In this document: positions 1 to 10,535 of the stretch, piece after piece | How positions within the stretch are numbered: position 1 is the first letter of the stretch | Layout: each line of letters starts with the position of its first letter | Assembly: GCF_019649055.1 (NCBI RefSeq) | Contig: NW_026570238.1 | Location: 1,426,001 to 1,490,000, forward strand | Direction: 5' to 3' | Length of the DNA stretch: 64,000 nucleotides | DNA from: Paramacrobiotus metropolitanus | Lineage: Eukaryota > Tardigrada > Eutardigrada > Parachela > Macrobiotidae | Notes under the pieces: generated by a model | Told to the model about the DNA's origin: nothing | Database searches by the model: none | The model's input: the letters and a program-made list of their open reading frames with translations, nothing else | Position numbers and translations under genes: made by a program

Positions 1-42
1 GGCCGGGATCGAAGGCGGGAGGAGATCTCTCTCATCATATGA

Positions 43-3000
43 ATGTATCACAGTGGGTCCCTGATTGATGTGGTGGGCTTGGTACTTTCCATAATCATAA
101 CTGTTTTCTGGATTGGCGTTTGGCATCTTCATCTGATCGGCATTATGTATGGGTAAGTACTGTACAGTGTTGGCAGCAGACTCGCAGGGCGCACCGTGCA
201 ATGTGGCCTCAGGGAATACACTACGAGAAGGTTATAGATTATTTTTTTCTTGTCGGCTTCGGCATGCAATCGTCGTGCCAGTTGTTACTTTGAGTCTCGT
301 GTAGGCTTGTAGCCAATATAGGCCATTGAAAAGAGCCGTGCTTTGAAACAGTCACACAGCAGGAATGAATGAGAACTGAAAAATTCGACTTTTCTTCGAA
401 ACTGTTGGCATGTATACTCGTATCGATTTTTGTAGTAACGGCTTCCGCTGAAGCAGGATATAGCCGCGACGAGTCTGGTTCATTAATGCTCCTATACAGA
501 AAACAGGAGAACCCTGCTGAATTTTGAACTTAACATTTTATGCACTGTTCGCTTGCATTGCTGAAAATATAAACAGAAGTAAATATTGACCTGGTTTATG
601 AGTTCGCAAGTTATACATTAATATTTGTTACTCGTATCGCTCATGCATTTCGCCTATTTAGTGGCTACTGCTAGTACGTGCACCATGCCGGTATTATTGT
701 CCATCCATGGTGGTCTGACGTCTGGTACGCTGCCAAAGAAATTCTGAAAATTTATTTAAAGTTCTGTATAATTAAGTACATCCTTAGTGTTATTTATGAT
801 TATTCTAAAATAGTTGATGCGAGTATAGGTAGTTTTTTTTGCAACAGTCTTTATAAAAGTTGGACAGGATATCTTCTTGTCTTCGTAGTTGTTAGGGAGG
901 GAAATATTATTTTTCGTCTAAATGTTGTTTTCCATTAGTATCTATAGTTAGCGTTTATTTTTGTGTGCTTCCATTTGCTAGCTCGGTGATTTCAGCTTCC
1001 ATCGTTTTTGCCATTTCTTGACAGTAGTTATGGGCTTATGGCTAGTGGAGCATAGTTTATTTGTGATATTCCATGATATCAACACACGGACGCATTTTGC
1101 ACATGAGCGATTCGGGATGATAGCTGGCTGAAATGGGAGTTGCAGTCTCTACTGCCTGATGCTGCGCTTTAATAGCAAGCCGCAACCGTATCCCAATAAT
1201 AAGCTGAACAAAGTGCGCCTGATGACTTCTACAGCCACCGAACGCAGATGCATAACATCTGTATTCTGTATCATGCCGATGTTATGTCGCATGTCTGGCA
1301 TGCAGCTATGCAAATAGTCAGTAGACGGCAAGCCATTATGGACATTGTGCAAAAAACTGATTGATATCTCTTGTAAGTCTACGTTATTTTTATCATGTTG
1401 TAGGAAATGGCGGTTGCATCGCTCATCAGCTTTCCAGATTCCCGGTCGACCGGCAAAACCAGTGCGCTTAAAATCGTCCAGTGCCAAGGTCGGCCATAAT
1501 GCAGTTGGCAGTTTTTCTGGTTCATCCTTGTTGGATGCCAGTGATAACAGTCAAAACCGCACCGACTCAGCCAAACGTGATCCTAGTCAAATACCTGCAC
1601 AGCACTCTGCAACATCGCATACTATCGTTCAAGTGGAAGTCGCTGGTCAGGAGAAGGAAAACATTTATACCCTGTTTAGTGGCGATCTGCTGCCCGGTGT
1701 ATCTATCCTGAAACCACTGGTTGGCATTGATCAGTATTTAATGCATAATTTGGAGTCGTTTTTCGTCATGTCGTATCCAAAGGTTAGTGCGTAATGGAGG
1801 ATTAGGAAGAAAATCTAGTGCGTGCTTGACAAGGGATATATTCCATGTCAAGTACAGACTAGCTGATCGCTATGTGCTTTTAGTCATTTCCTCTGCTTAT
1901 GTCAACACTTGATAGTTGATATCGTATCAGTGTCTCACTCACTCTTATTTTTGCTATTACTAATAATATTCATCAAGCCTTTTTATGAGCTGACTTGTGA
2001 GAGTGAGAATATAATTATTGTGTGTATTGTTTTAGCTTGCACAGTAGCTTTAAACTGCCATTTGTACCGTGAAAACATTACAATCTATATGCTCTGGTAG
2101 CAGTGGTATGCAAGCGAAAATAGGCACTAATGGTGGAACGGATAACTGTAATCGCAACGCTGCGAATTCTCAAAAAAATAATTTAAAAAATCTCTTTGTT
2201 GAATTAATTTGTCGCTTTATTTCTCGTTTCTTTTTGTTCTGATTTTTATGCATATTTTTTCTTCCCCAGTTCGAGCTGCTGTTTTGTGTGACGGATGAAT
2301 CGGACCCTGCTGTGATGATTGTGCAAAGCCTAATGAAAAAGTATCCCTGTGTGGATGCGCGAATATTTATTGGTAAGTGTTGTTAGCGTCGTCTACATAA
2401 TTCGAGCAGTAATTCTAAGGTATCAAGTTCGCTTGTAATTTAATTAATACAACATTTGCATGTCTCAAAATAAAAGGGTGATGCTGTTTAAAAGCATGAT
2501 AGATTGATACAGTGCTGGTTTAGTCTCTACTAACAATCACATACCTAACCATAAGTTGGAGGCATTTGCTACTTACTGATTTGACCAGAAACTTGCATAT
2601 TAATGGCTTCACAGGTGGCGAACATGTTGGTGTCAATCCAAAAATCAACAACATGATGCCAGGATATCGTGCTTCGAAATACGAGCTGGTTCTTGTTTCC
2701 GACAGTGGAATTTCGAGTAGGTGGGTTTTTGTTGTGGAATCCGGTTTTCAGTCAAAGGTGTCAGGTAGTTACTTTACGCTTCCTGAAACTGGCTGCCGCA
2801 TGACGTGTACCGAGTGCATTGTATGGTTGGGAGAGCATCAGTACTTCGTGCAAGGCAGTGCTCTGATAACCGGCGTTAGCTACCAGATGTTCGCTTTTTT
2901 ACATAACTGATTTATGAATTATCGCAGTGCGCGATGATACGTTACTGGATATGGTTTACACGATGCTGAAACCCGAAATGGACCGGGATCAGCCAGAAAG

Positions 3001-4728
3001 TCGTTTGCGCCGCCTGTGGAATTGGCTCCGTAATCGTGGACCTTCTCATGGCGTCGGATTAGTGCATCAGATGCCTTTCTGCTTAGATCGAGACGAGCTG
3101 GGCTTTCCCGCGTGTTTAGAAAAGGCAAATAAAGCAACTACTTTTGTCATTTGTACTTCGAGTAACTTATGCTTAATCAGGATCATATTGTTAATATTAG
3201 TGTGGTAATAGATGTTGATAACATTGATTAGGTATCGCTGCGTTTTCGCATCGTAATACTGATTGCGAGTTTACAGTTAATGCTAACAGATGCCATCATT
3301 AATACGTTGAAGAGTCATAACTGAAGCTGGAATTAATGTGGATGTTTACAACATAATTGCAATGTCATCCCACACTGCAGGTTTACTTTGGAACTGCACA
3401 TGCCCGCATCTACCTGTCAGCGGATTGCGTGGGCATAAACTGCCCAACGGGCATGTCAGCTCTGATGCGCAAGAACCTCTTGGAAAATAAAGGCGGAATG
3501 GGAGCGTTTGGACAGTACCTTGCAGAAGATTATTTTTTCGCTAAAGCCATGACCGATCAGGGTTGGGTTGTATGCATTTCTTCTCAGCCCGCTTGGCAGA
3601 ATTCCGCTGTTTGCCATCTTGCACATTTTCAAGGTCGCCTTGAGCGGTAAGAACCTGTGTTCTCTGATCATTACTTTATAGTTTATATCTAACTTAGTGA
3701 TTCCCCGCTATAAAGAAACTTCGGTTAAATGTTTAACCAGTTGTCTGGGAAAATATTGTTGTTGCACCCTGGCGCATTGGGTTAGCTTCTTGAGAAAGGT
3801 TTCCCCAGACGGCTAGAAATTGTTCAACATCATTCTGCGTATTTACGAAGTTGACCACGTTATTAGGTGGGCAAAGTTGCGGTTTGCAATGGTGCCAGTT
3901 GCCACATTGTTGGAACCATTCCAGGAGTGCTTATTACTGGGACTCATCGCATCATTCGCTGTATCTTTCCTGTTCGCCCTGTCAGCCCTAGGTGTCTTTC
4001 TGGTGCATGTTATAACATGGTTTCTGCTTGACTGGATTTTGCTCAACGTTGTTCAGGTTCGTATTTTGCTGTTTTGGTCTAGAGGGTGTAAAAACATATT
4101 CAGTGTGACATAAATACAGTGGCAAAATTTGTAGAATGGGCGACTGAAGTATAGCAAGCTGGATTTTATAATCAGCTGGATCTTCCGGGAAGCGACATGC
4201 TTCTTAATGTTTGCTAAGGCCATCCTCAACCCCCGGATACAATGGAAAAGTGGTTTTTATCGACTGAAATGGGGTGGTCATGCTGAGCTAGTTAAGACCC
4301 CGATGGAGGAAGTCTATGGGACACCTGTTGTGGTTAGCAGTGATGATCTTGTGCCAAAGAGTGCCGTGCAGTTTTCCGATTCCGAACACACTTCCTATGT
4401 CAGAGATAGATTATTATTATCACAGCAAAGGGATCGTGCGGAAACTTTCTGCAATGAGAAAGATATTGATTTGCTTCAGATTCGTGATTCTCCCGATTAT
4501 TCTTCTTCCGATATGCTGTCGCCTCCTTCCACAAAGTCTTCGATTAACCGAAGTCGGCACATTCGCTCCCGCTCATTACCACAAAGGAATAATATTTTTT
4601 CGTTTTTCAGTAATATTTCGAACAGGTTGACCAGGTCGGGCTATGGGGATGGCTCCATACGATCAACCTGTGATGACATGATGACAAACCAGTTTTCATT
4701 CCGCTCGGCAACTGATAGATATGTATGA
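43..4728 (+). CDS. UGCG: Ceramide glucosyltransferase (glucosylceramide synthase), 8 exons
   Basis: Transfers glucose from UDP-glucose to ceramide at the Golgi membrane, the first step of glycosphingolipid synthesis (family knowledge, GT21). Exons: 43-152, 1404-1782, 2270-2372, 2615-2716, 2928-3124, 3381-3646, 3867-4056, 4135-4728; 1941 nt, 646 aa. An N-terminal membrane anchor ends in [10 protein letters not shown]. The catalytic part starts at [10 protein letters not shown] (about residue 133). The first conserved Asp lies in TDESDPA, the second in DSGI (about 228), the third in EDYFFAKA. The RLERW motif, split by the exon 6/7 junction, is the family (Q/R)xxRW. A hydrophobic region of about 40 residues follows at 395-435. 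Human UGCG has 394 aa. The extra length is a polar insert of about 75-95 residues after the anchor and a Ser/Arg-rich tail of about 150 residues. Intron 5 is GC-AG. The start is the only ATG giving the anchor. Function is near certain; the exon 2 insert is less constrained. Confidence 0.93.
3125..3380 (+). other. GC-AG intron in UGCG
   Basis: Exon 5 ends ...TTA GAA AAG followed by GCAAAT. The next exon starts GTT TAC TTT after CACACTGCAG. The join gives CLEK-VYFGTAH, matching the family's LEQVYFGTSH without gap or insertion. The flanking AAG|GCAAAT fits the consensus of natural GC donors. A GT donor further on would insert several foreign residues in a highly conserved stretch. Confidence 0.8.
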
Positions 4729-5696
4729 TCTTTTTTAAAAATCTGGTCACTTTGCGGAGTCTGCTATGTTGATATAGTATTGGTTTTTGTGGTACAACCG
4801 TGTTTTTGGTTACGAGTATTTAATGATTATTTTTACTGGCACGATTTGGCTGGGGACGGTGGGTGAATTGCTTTCCATTAATTTGATTGTTACCGCCAGT
4901 TAAAACTTCGATTGTGTTTTTTCGAATTTATTGATCTTTGACTATATTGGGTTGTTTTATGTATTTGTATATTTAACTGTAACGTGTCAGTACTGCAGTA
5001 CCGCTGTCGGTATGAGTTGTTGATTGTTACTGACCAGTTCTTTGGAGTAAATTTATTTCTGTATCATACTCACCGTCAGTATTTCTGTAGTACTGTACTC
5101 TTACGATAAGTAGCCGTTGGATTTCCTATGGAGATATGCTTTACAATGGGAACACTTCTTACAGTTAATAGTGAACTTGTTATACTTGCCACAAAACGTT
5201 TGCGATTTCACACACTAAGCCGCTTTCGCATTTTGCGGTTTTCTAAATACGATAAATAGTGATAACTGATAAGTCTTGGAGATTCCAAGTTTAAGGTGTT
5301 CTAGAGGTCAAAAGTACCCATTGAGTTCCTTGAAGAATTTTCATAAATTAGCACGCTGTCACAAACCACGAGGTGCAAACGCTCTGTACGTTACAGAACA
5401 TTACGAAGAGTCTGTTGTTGAAGTGACTTCCATCTGAAGAAACCCAGTTTGAGGCAATGGGCAGTTGGGCACTCACTGGCCGTTTTCATTTTTGACAACA
5501 GTGCCTACCGCCGCCCAGTGTTGCCATTCCGTGGGTTTCGAAGCACACTCAAGGCTCAAGCAAACCATAATAAACCGCACACCATAATGGCTCAATTCTA
5601 GCCTGCATCCAAAAAGGCAGAAACTTACAATTTTTCTGGTTTCTTATTGTTGACATCACTTTCCCAGTGGAAAGTGTTACCTATAAATAAGGCAGA
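4729..5696 (+). other. Intergenic, UGCG to MAIP1-like gene; possible leader exon
   Basis: No gene was modelled. An open stretch at about 5506-5600 reads YRRPVLPFRGFRSTLKAQ..., Arg-rich and free of acidic residues like a mitochondrial presequence. It ends in a stop, and no GT donor was found that joins it in frame to the exon at 5697. It stays a candidate only. Confidence 0.35.
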
Positions 5697-6768
5697 ATGG
5701 TTATCACGCGAATTATGCCAGGAGCGAAGAAGATCGTTTGGCCTTCGTTCTTTAACAGTGTGCGGAACTGGGTCCAGACGGCGTTCATTATTCGTCCTCA
5801 TTTCGATCGAGAGTTTTCCTTGCAAAATTTTGACCGAGGCGCACGACAGGTACGCAAATGTTCGCGTAGGCTTATTAAATAGCACGGTCGTGGGAGTTAT
5901 CTGGTGTATCTGTTTTTTGCAGGCATTTCTGAGCGTATCTGAGCGGCTTTCCGAAGGGGATGCGGAGTCTTTGAAAGGCTTGGTGACTGACGAGGTGCCT
6001 ACGAAAATTTGCTCACTGTAGCAGTGTAGCGCTTTGCGATAATGTTGGTTATCGTCTTGAATCCGTTAGAAAGCAAAATGCCACATGTCATGTCAACGTT
6101 ATCCTTTATAGGTCCAGGATGGTTTGAAAAAGGCTGCAGCGACGTGGACTGCGGAAGACCGTCAAAAATTCAAACTGGATGAATCCGATATATATCTCAG
6201 TTTCATTTACCAAGTGGGGATTATAATGCCAGAAAAAACGTGTAAGTCGCCGTAATAGGTTGGCTTTTGAGTTTTGCTCATAGTTTTTTTCGGTAGGTTT
6301 AGTGGACTTATAGGAAAAATGATTAAATTTAAGTGGTATCGATGCAAGTTCACTAAGTTGCTCGAGTGCAAGCAAAAAATTGTTTTAGTCGTTTTTTTTT
6401 GCAGTTTACTACAGCATTTATACGTACTTCACAGTATTAAGCGTAATAGTAAGTGTTATTACGCTTTATTGTAGCCGAACAACGCTGGGTGGAAATTATG
6501 GCAGTATTTCATACTTTGCGTGGATTCCGTGAGTTGCAAAAGCAAAACATTGATGTACAGGATCTGCAAAAAAACACCGACAGGTTTCTTTTTGGGAATT
6601 TCAGGTGACTTACCGGTACATGACTTTTTGTCGCGCTGTTGGATGCTGTTACTTATCGTTTCTTCCAGGTTTTCGAGAAATTTCAGCAAAGGTATTAATC
6701 TGGACGAATCTGAATGGATCATCAATTATATAAACTATTTTACTCCCGAAAACGAAAGCAAGATATAA
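5697..6768 (+). CDS. MAIP1: MAIP1-like mitochondrial matrix protein (m-AAA protease interactor)
   Basis: Human MAIP1 (C2orf47) binds the m-AAA protease AFG3L2 and supports assembly of the mitochondrial calcium uniporter via EMRE (family knowledge). Exons: 5697-5849, 5923-5994, 6112-6241, 6475-6604, 6669-6768; 585 nt, 194 aa. Evidence is alignment from memory. IRPHFDREFSLQNFDRGARQ corresponds to the human IRAYFDQEFSI..F..GAKQ region. It is followed by AFLSVSERLSEGD (human AFAHVSKLLSQ) and a C-terminal RNFSKGINLDESEWIINYI (human REFTQGVKPDWTIARI). The human protein has about 290 aa; the missing part is the N-terminal targeting region. An upstream exon is therefore likely, and the ATG at 5697 may be internal: the base run before it, GGCAG, could be a splice acceptor. 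Introns are short (73-233 bp). Confidence 0.72.
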
Positions 6769-7603
6769 CTGCGGATTTCTTTCGGCCCATTAACAATTTG
6801 ATAACCTTCTGGCCTGACGGTTAGCACTTTTGGCAAAAAGCGTCGGTTGGCGCGGTTATTTCTTTGTACCGGTTCTTCTGTGATTTGGTGTGCATAGTGC
6901 GATTCTGCTTATTGTTTGGCCACCATTCTATTGTAAATAAGGACGCTAAAACTGTATTGTATTCAGTGCAAGAAAGAACAGTACTGTAGGGGATGGTGCA
7001 ACTGGATCGCGGATACCGTCGAAAGCTCTTTTGTAGGTAGTTTTGTACGGTATTTGGACAGTGGACGTCCTTATCGGTTTTTTATATGCACTGTGCATTC
7101 CGCTATCCATTGCAGATAAGATCATTGCACTGTGATTTGCATTCACAGAATTTTTGTTTCTTTAACATGTTCAGTACGAGTAATGATGTGAACGCACCCA
7201 CGGGCCACGGCCCGCCTGCAGTAGTGCATACTGGTGTTTTATTTCTGCTACTCGTAAAAGATAAATAATTATTGTTATTAATATTGTGTGTTAGGCACAG
7301 AATTGCAGTTCTGATAATGTGAGTACAGTATACAGCACATTTAGTACAGGGAGCAGTATGCTTCCTTAATCCTTAACACAGCTCTGTTTTTTTGGGAAGT
7401 GTACTGAGGAATTAGGAATTGACGGATGTCGATCAAAATTTCTAAGCGTCGCTTTGCACTAGGCAGTGCACTTTGCGGTAACTCGAGCAACGGGTTGCAT
7501 TCTTCGTGGGCGCAGCCGTGCGGCGTTTCCGGTCAGTCAGACGCCCTGACTTGAAGCAAACTTAGCGAAGAAATTCCAATCACAGCCATTTTTACTTAAA
7601 ACA
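6769..7603. other. Intergenic, no gene seen
   Basis: AT-rich sequence with only short ORFs lacking recognisable content. It contains a short GC-rich palindrome, CGGGCCACGGCCCG, at about 7200-7213. Confidence 0.5.
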
Positions 7604-8296
7604 GTGGGTTTTGTGTGGTTGTTTTTTTTTAAATTCGGAAATTTACTGGAGGATGCTCACTTACAAATTGCCGCGGCACGACGGTTGGGAGCTCCAGTAT
7701 GTCAGATGCATGTGTGTCGGTGCGGCAGTACCGTACAGCTAGACAGTTTTGGACACCATGGACTGGTTTGCAAACTGGCGAAAGGAAGGCACGGTGTTCA
7801 CGCCGTCTTGAACGAAGCAACCAAGCGAGCGCTGCGTTCGGCAAAAGTACCTTCGTCACTCGAGCCGGTAGGCTTAGACAGAGGCGATGGAAAGCGGCCC
7901 GACGGAGTGACAGGTTTCCCATGGAAGAATGGAAAGCCGCTAGTGTGGGATGTTACCGTGGCAGACACATTTGCCCAAACGTACATCGCCCAGACGTCCA
8001 GGGTGCCGGGAAGTGCAGCGGAAATACGTGAAAACCGGAAGTTAGGAAAGTATAGCGGGCTGGCAGACCGCTACATTGTTCAACCGCTGGCCTTCGAAAC
8101 TACGGGAACATTTGAACCGCTGACGAAGAAGTTCTTTAAAGATTTGTCGCGAAAGATTTGTGACTGTACAGGCAACCCTCGCTCAGGGGAGTTTTTGCGT
8201 CAGAGAATTTGTATCGAGATTCAGAGAGGAAATGCAGTATCTGTTCTCGGTACCTTTAGTACTAGTGACGTGGTTGAGAAGGAAGATGTGTACTAG
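7604..8296 (+). mobile_element. Retroelement C-terminal fragment: zinc knuckle plus restriction-like endonuclease
   Basis: An uninterrupted ORF of 230 codons. Recognisable homology begins near 7643 (LLEDAHLQIAAARRLGAPVC) and runs almost to the stop. It carries CRCG...GHHGLVC, a CxC-x(10)-HxxxxC zinc knuckle at residues 38-56. Next comes KRPDGV...LVWDVTVADT, an RPD-x(15)-D arrangement like the PD-(D/E)xK restriction-like endonuclease downstream of the reverse transcriptase in R2-type retroelements. The same module is common in invertebrate genomes at the end of RT-containing polyproteins (recalled, not searched). No reverse transcriptase is visible upstream, and the first 13 codons look like non-coding sequence read through. 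This is most simply a 5'-truncated insertion. Because no stop or frameshift has accumulated, a young copy or a co-opted gene cannot be separated by eye. Confidence 0.72.
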
Positions 8297-10535
8297 CTAG
8301 TATTTTGCCTTTAAATTAGCTGTTCTGGATATTTGTTTTTGTTACTTATGTAATACGCGATGTAATAATGACGTAAAGCGCTTTTTTTTAAATTCACAAG
8401 GGACTTGAACTATCAAAATTTAAATAACAGTGTTTGAAATTAAATGCAGAAATTTAACTATCTCGATATCAAGTTAAAATTTTTTTCCTTTCCTTGAAGT
8501 TTTTACTCACGGTCAGATACAGGTAGCATTAAATTTTATGCATTTCAAATAGCAACGTATTTTCTACCGCACGTCACGGTACGTATGACCAGAATCGCGC
8601 ATCCGTAACTCACTTCATTCACGATCGTCAGTGTGGGTTCTATGTGGTTCTGCGCCGTCGCAATACTAGTACTTGCTAGTTGCTGTTCTCCTGTATCCCC
8701 TTTACTTCTCCTGTGGCTCTGCCTGTTAGTGCTTCATTTCAAATATTCCTACTAGTGCAGTGTAGCATTAGCCCCAGTCTCATTGATCTTTCGGGCCTTT
8801 TGAGGGAATCTCACGCACGACTCTTCGTATTCGCTCATATGACGAAGTGCGATTACGCAGATGTTGCAACAGCTCGTGAACCAAGAAGTGATTTTCTGCG
8901 CTGTTCATTTTCAATTGTGATTGACTGATATTTGATGCATAAAATATTACACATTCTTCAGTAAACTTTGCTGTGTTGATCCCGCCGGGCCTTTGTTTAA
9001 CAACAAACATCGACTTTCTTTCTTGTCGACAATCCTGCCTCATGCGTTTGCGGATATATGCATCTGTTTGACTGTTTGAAGAAAGATTAGGAGTTTACGA
9101 CCGTTTTCCTGAATTAAGATTGCCGTTTGATTTCCTTATTATTGTCACAATATTGTGAACTGCAATTTCCTGTATCTTTCCACCGTACCAGATGGTAATC
9201 GGCATAGAATGTTCGGAAAAACGCTTTGTTGTTTACCTTCCGATATGAATCGTGATGACGGTGATGTGCAGAAAAGTGCAGTTTGATTGCCAGGTGAGTA
9301 AGACATGATTGTTATCTTACTTTGCCAGAAATTTTAAAACAGCTGAGCGATTTACGATTGTGTCCTGATATTTCTGCTTATCGATAAGCAAATAAAATAA
9401 ATATTCATAAGTAGGCTCCCAACTGTTTTATTATGGTACTACTGCCATGTACTGGACCACTGGTACTGTAATTCTCTATGCTGTTACGATAGATTTATTA
9501 GGGTAATCAGCAGGTCTACTATAAAAATCTAAATGCGAAACTTGCCAGTAACAAAAGAAAGAAGGATAATTTGTGATAGTGAACAGGGGTTGAATAATAT
9601 TACAGTATTAAATTTTGCTCGTGAGTGCACAATTTTTGCACTCATAATACATTATACAGGTGAAAATAACAAATACCGGTAGAGGCGGTGGCTAGCCCTG
9701 GCAGTTTGGTTCTTTTTTCGGATGCATTCTCAGGCATTTTATTTTTAAGGAGCTTGATATACGATATAAATGGGTTTGAAGTTAATGATAAATCCGTGTT
9801 TCTGTTATCAAGCGTAATTCTTAGCATGCTCAGCTTGCGTTAGAATTCTCTGATTACTATTAGTTTTTCATTTGTTTCTGAAACACATACAAGGGAAATT
9901 TTGCAAGCGGGATTTATCGTTTACGTCAGTATTTAATTAAAACAAAGATTAGTTGTCTGGATTAACGCTGCAGTTAGAGTAATATTTTTGCTGCCGACCT
10001 GCTGTTTAGAGAGATAATGAAGATGAACAGTCGTAAGTCTAATGATCAGTCCGATATCGATTTATTTGAGTTAGGAGGTTGTTTTTCTCCGAATTGTCAA
10101 TCTGGTAGCTATTAGTAATGGTTGATGCTGGCATTTCACAGACACACAGTAGATGGAGCTTTCAACAGAACGAAATTAAAAGCAACCTGAATTTTGAACA
10201 CATTTATATACCTTACTATTTTGTTTTGGTAAAAGGGATTACACAGGGATTGGTCTACGTTAATATTTATGGATGCGTGACAAAGTGAAATTATTGGCAG
10301 CACGTTCCATTTTCTTTTTCTGTGAATTGTTCTTGCGTGACAAGGTTTTTTAATTAAAAATTTGCCTCAGTGATTTTATTGCTGATTGATAACTTTACAA
10401 CACACTTGAGTAATTTTACGGCTGATCAGATAGTTGTATGTGGTCATATGAGGTTTTCGTCTTTTAATTCTCGTAAATAAACATTCTGCCGATTGCCAAG
10501 AAACAGCATGCATTCAGTTTTGCTTTTTGACTAGG
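8297..10535. other. Intergenic, 2.2 kb, includes presumed WDR37 promoter
   Basis: No coding segment with family resemblance or convincing splice structure was found on either strand. Short ORFs (for example at 8680-8928) lack codon structure. The last few hundred bases must hold the WDR37 promoter, but no core element stands out. Confidence 0.45.

Noticed and set aside
678-938. 86-codon ORF
   Set aside because: Lies in UGCG intron 1, AT-rich, no family resemblance.
5506-5600. Mitochondrial presequence exon for the MAIP1-like gene
   Set aside because: Composition fits, but no in-frame donor joins it to exon 5697; left as a note only.
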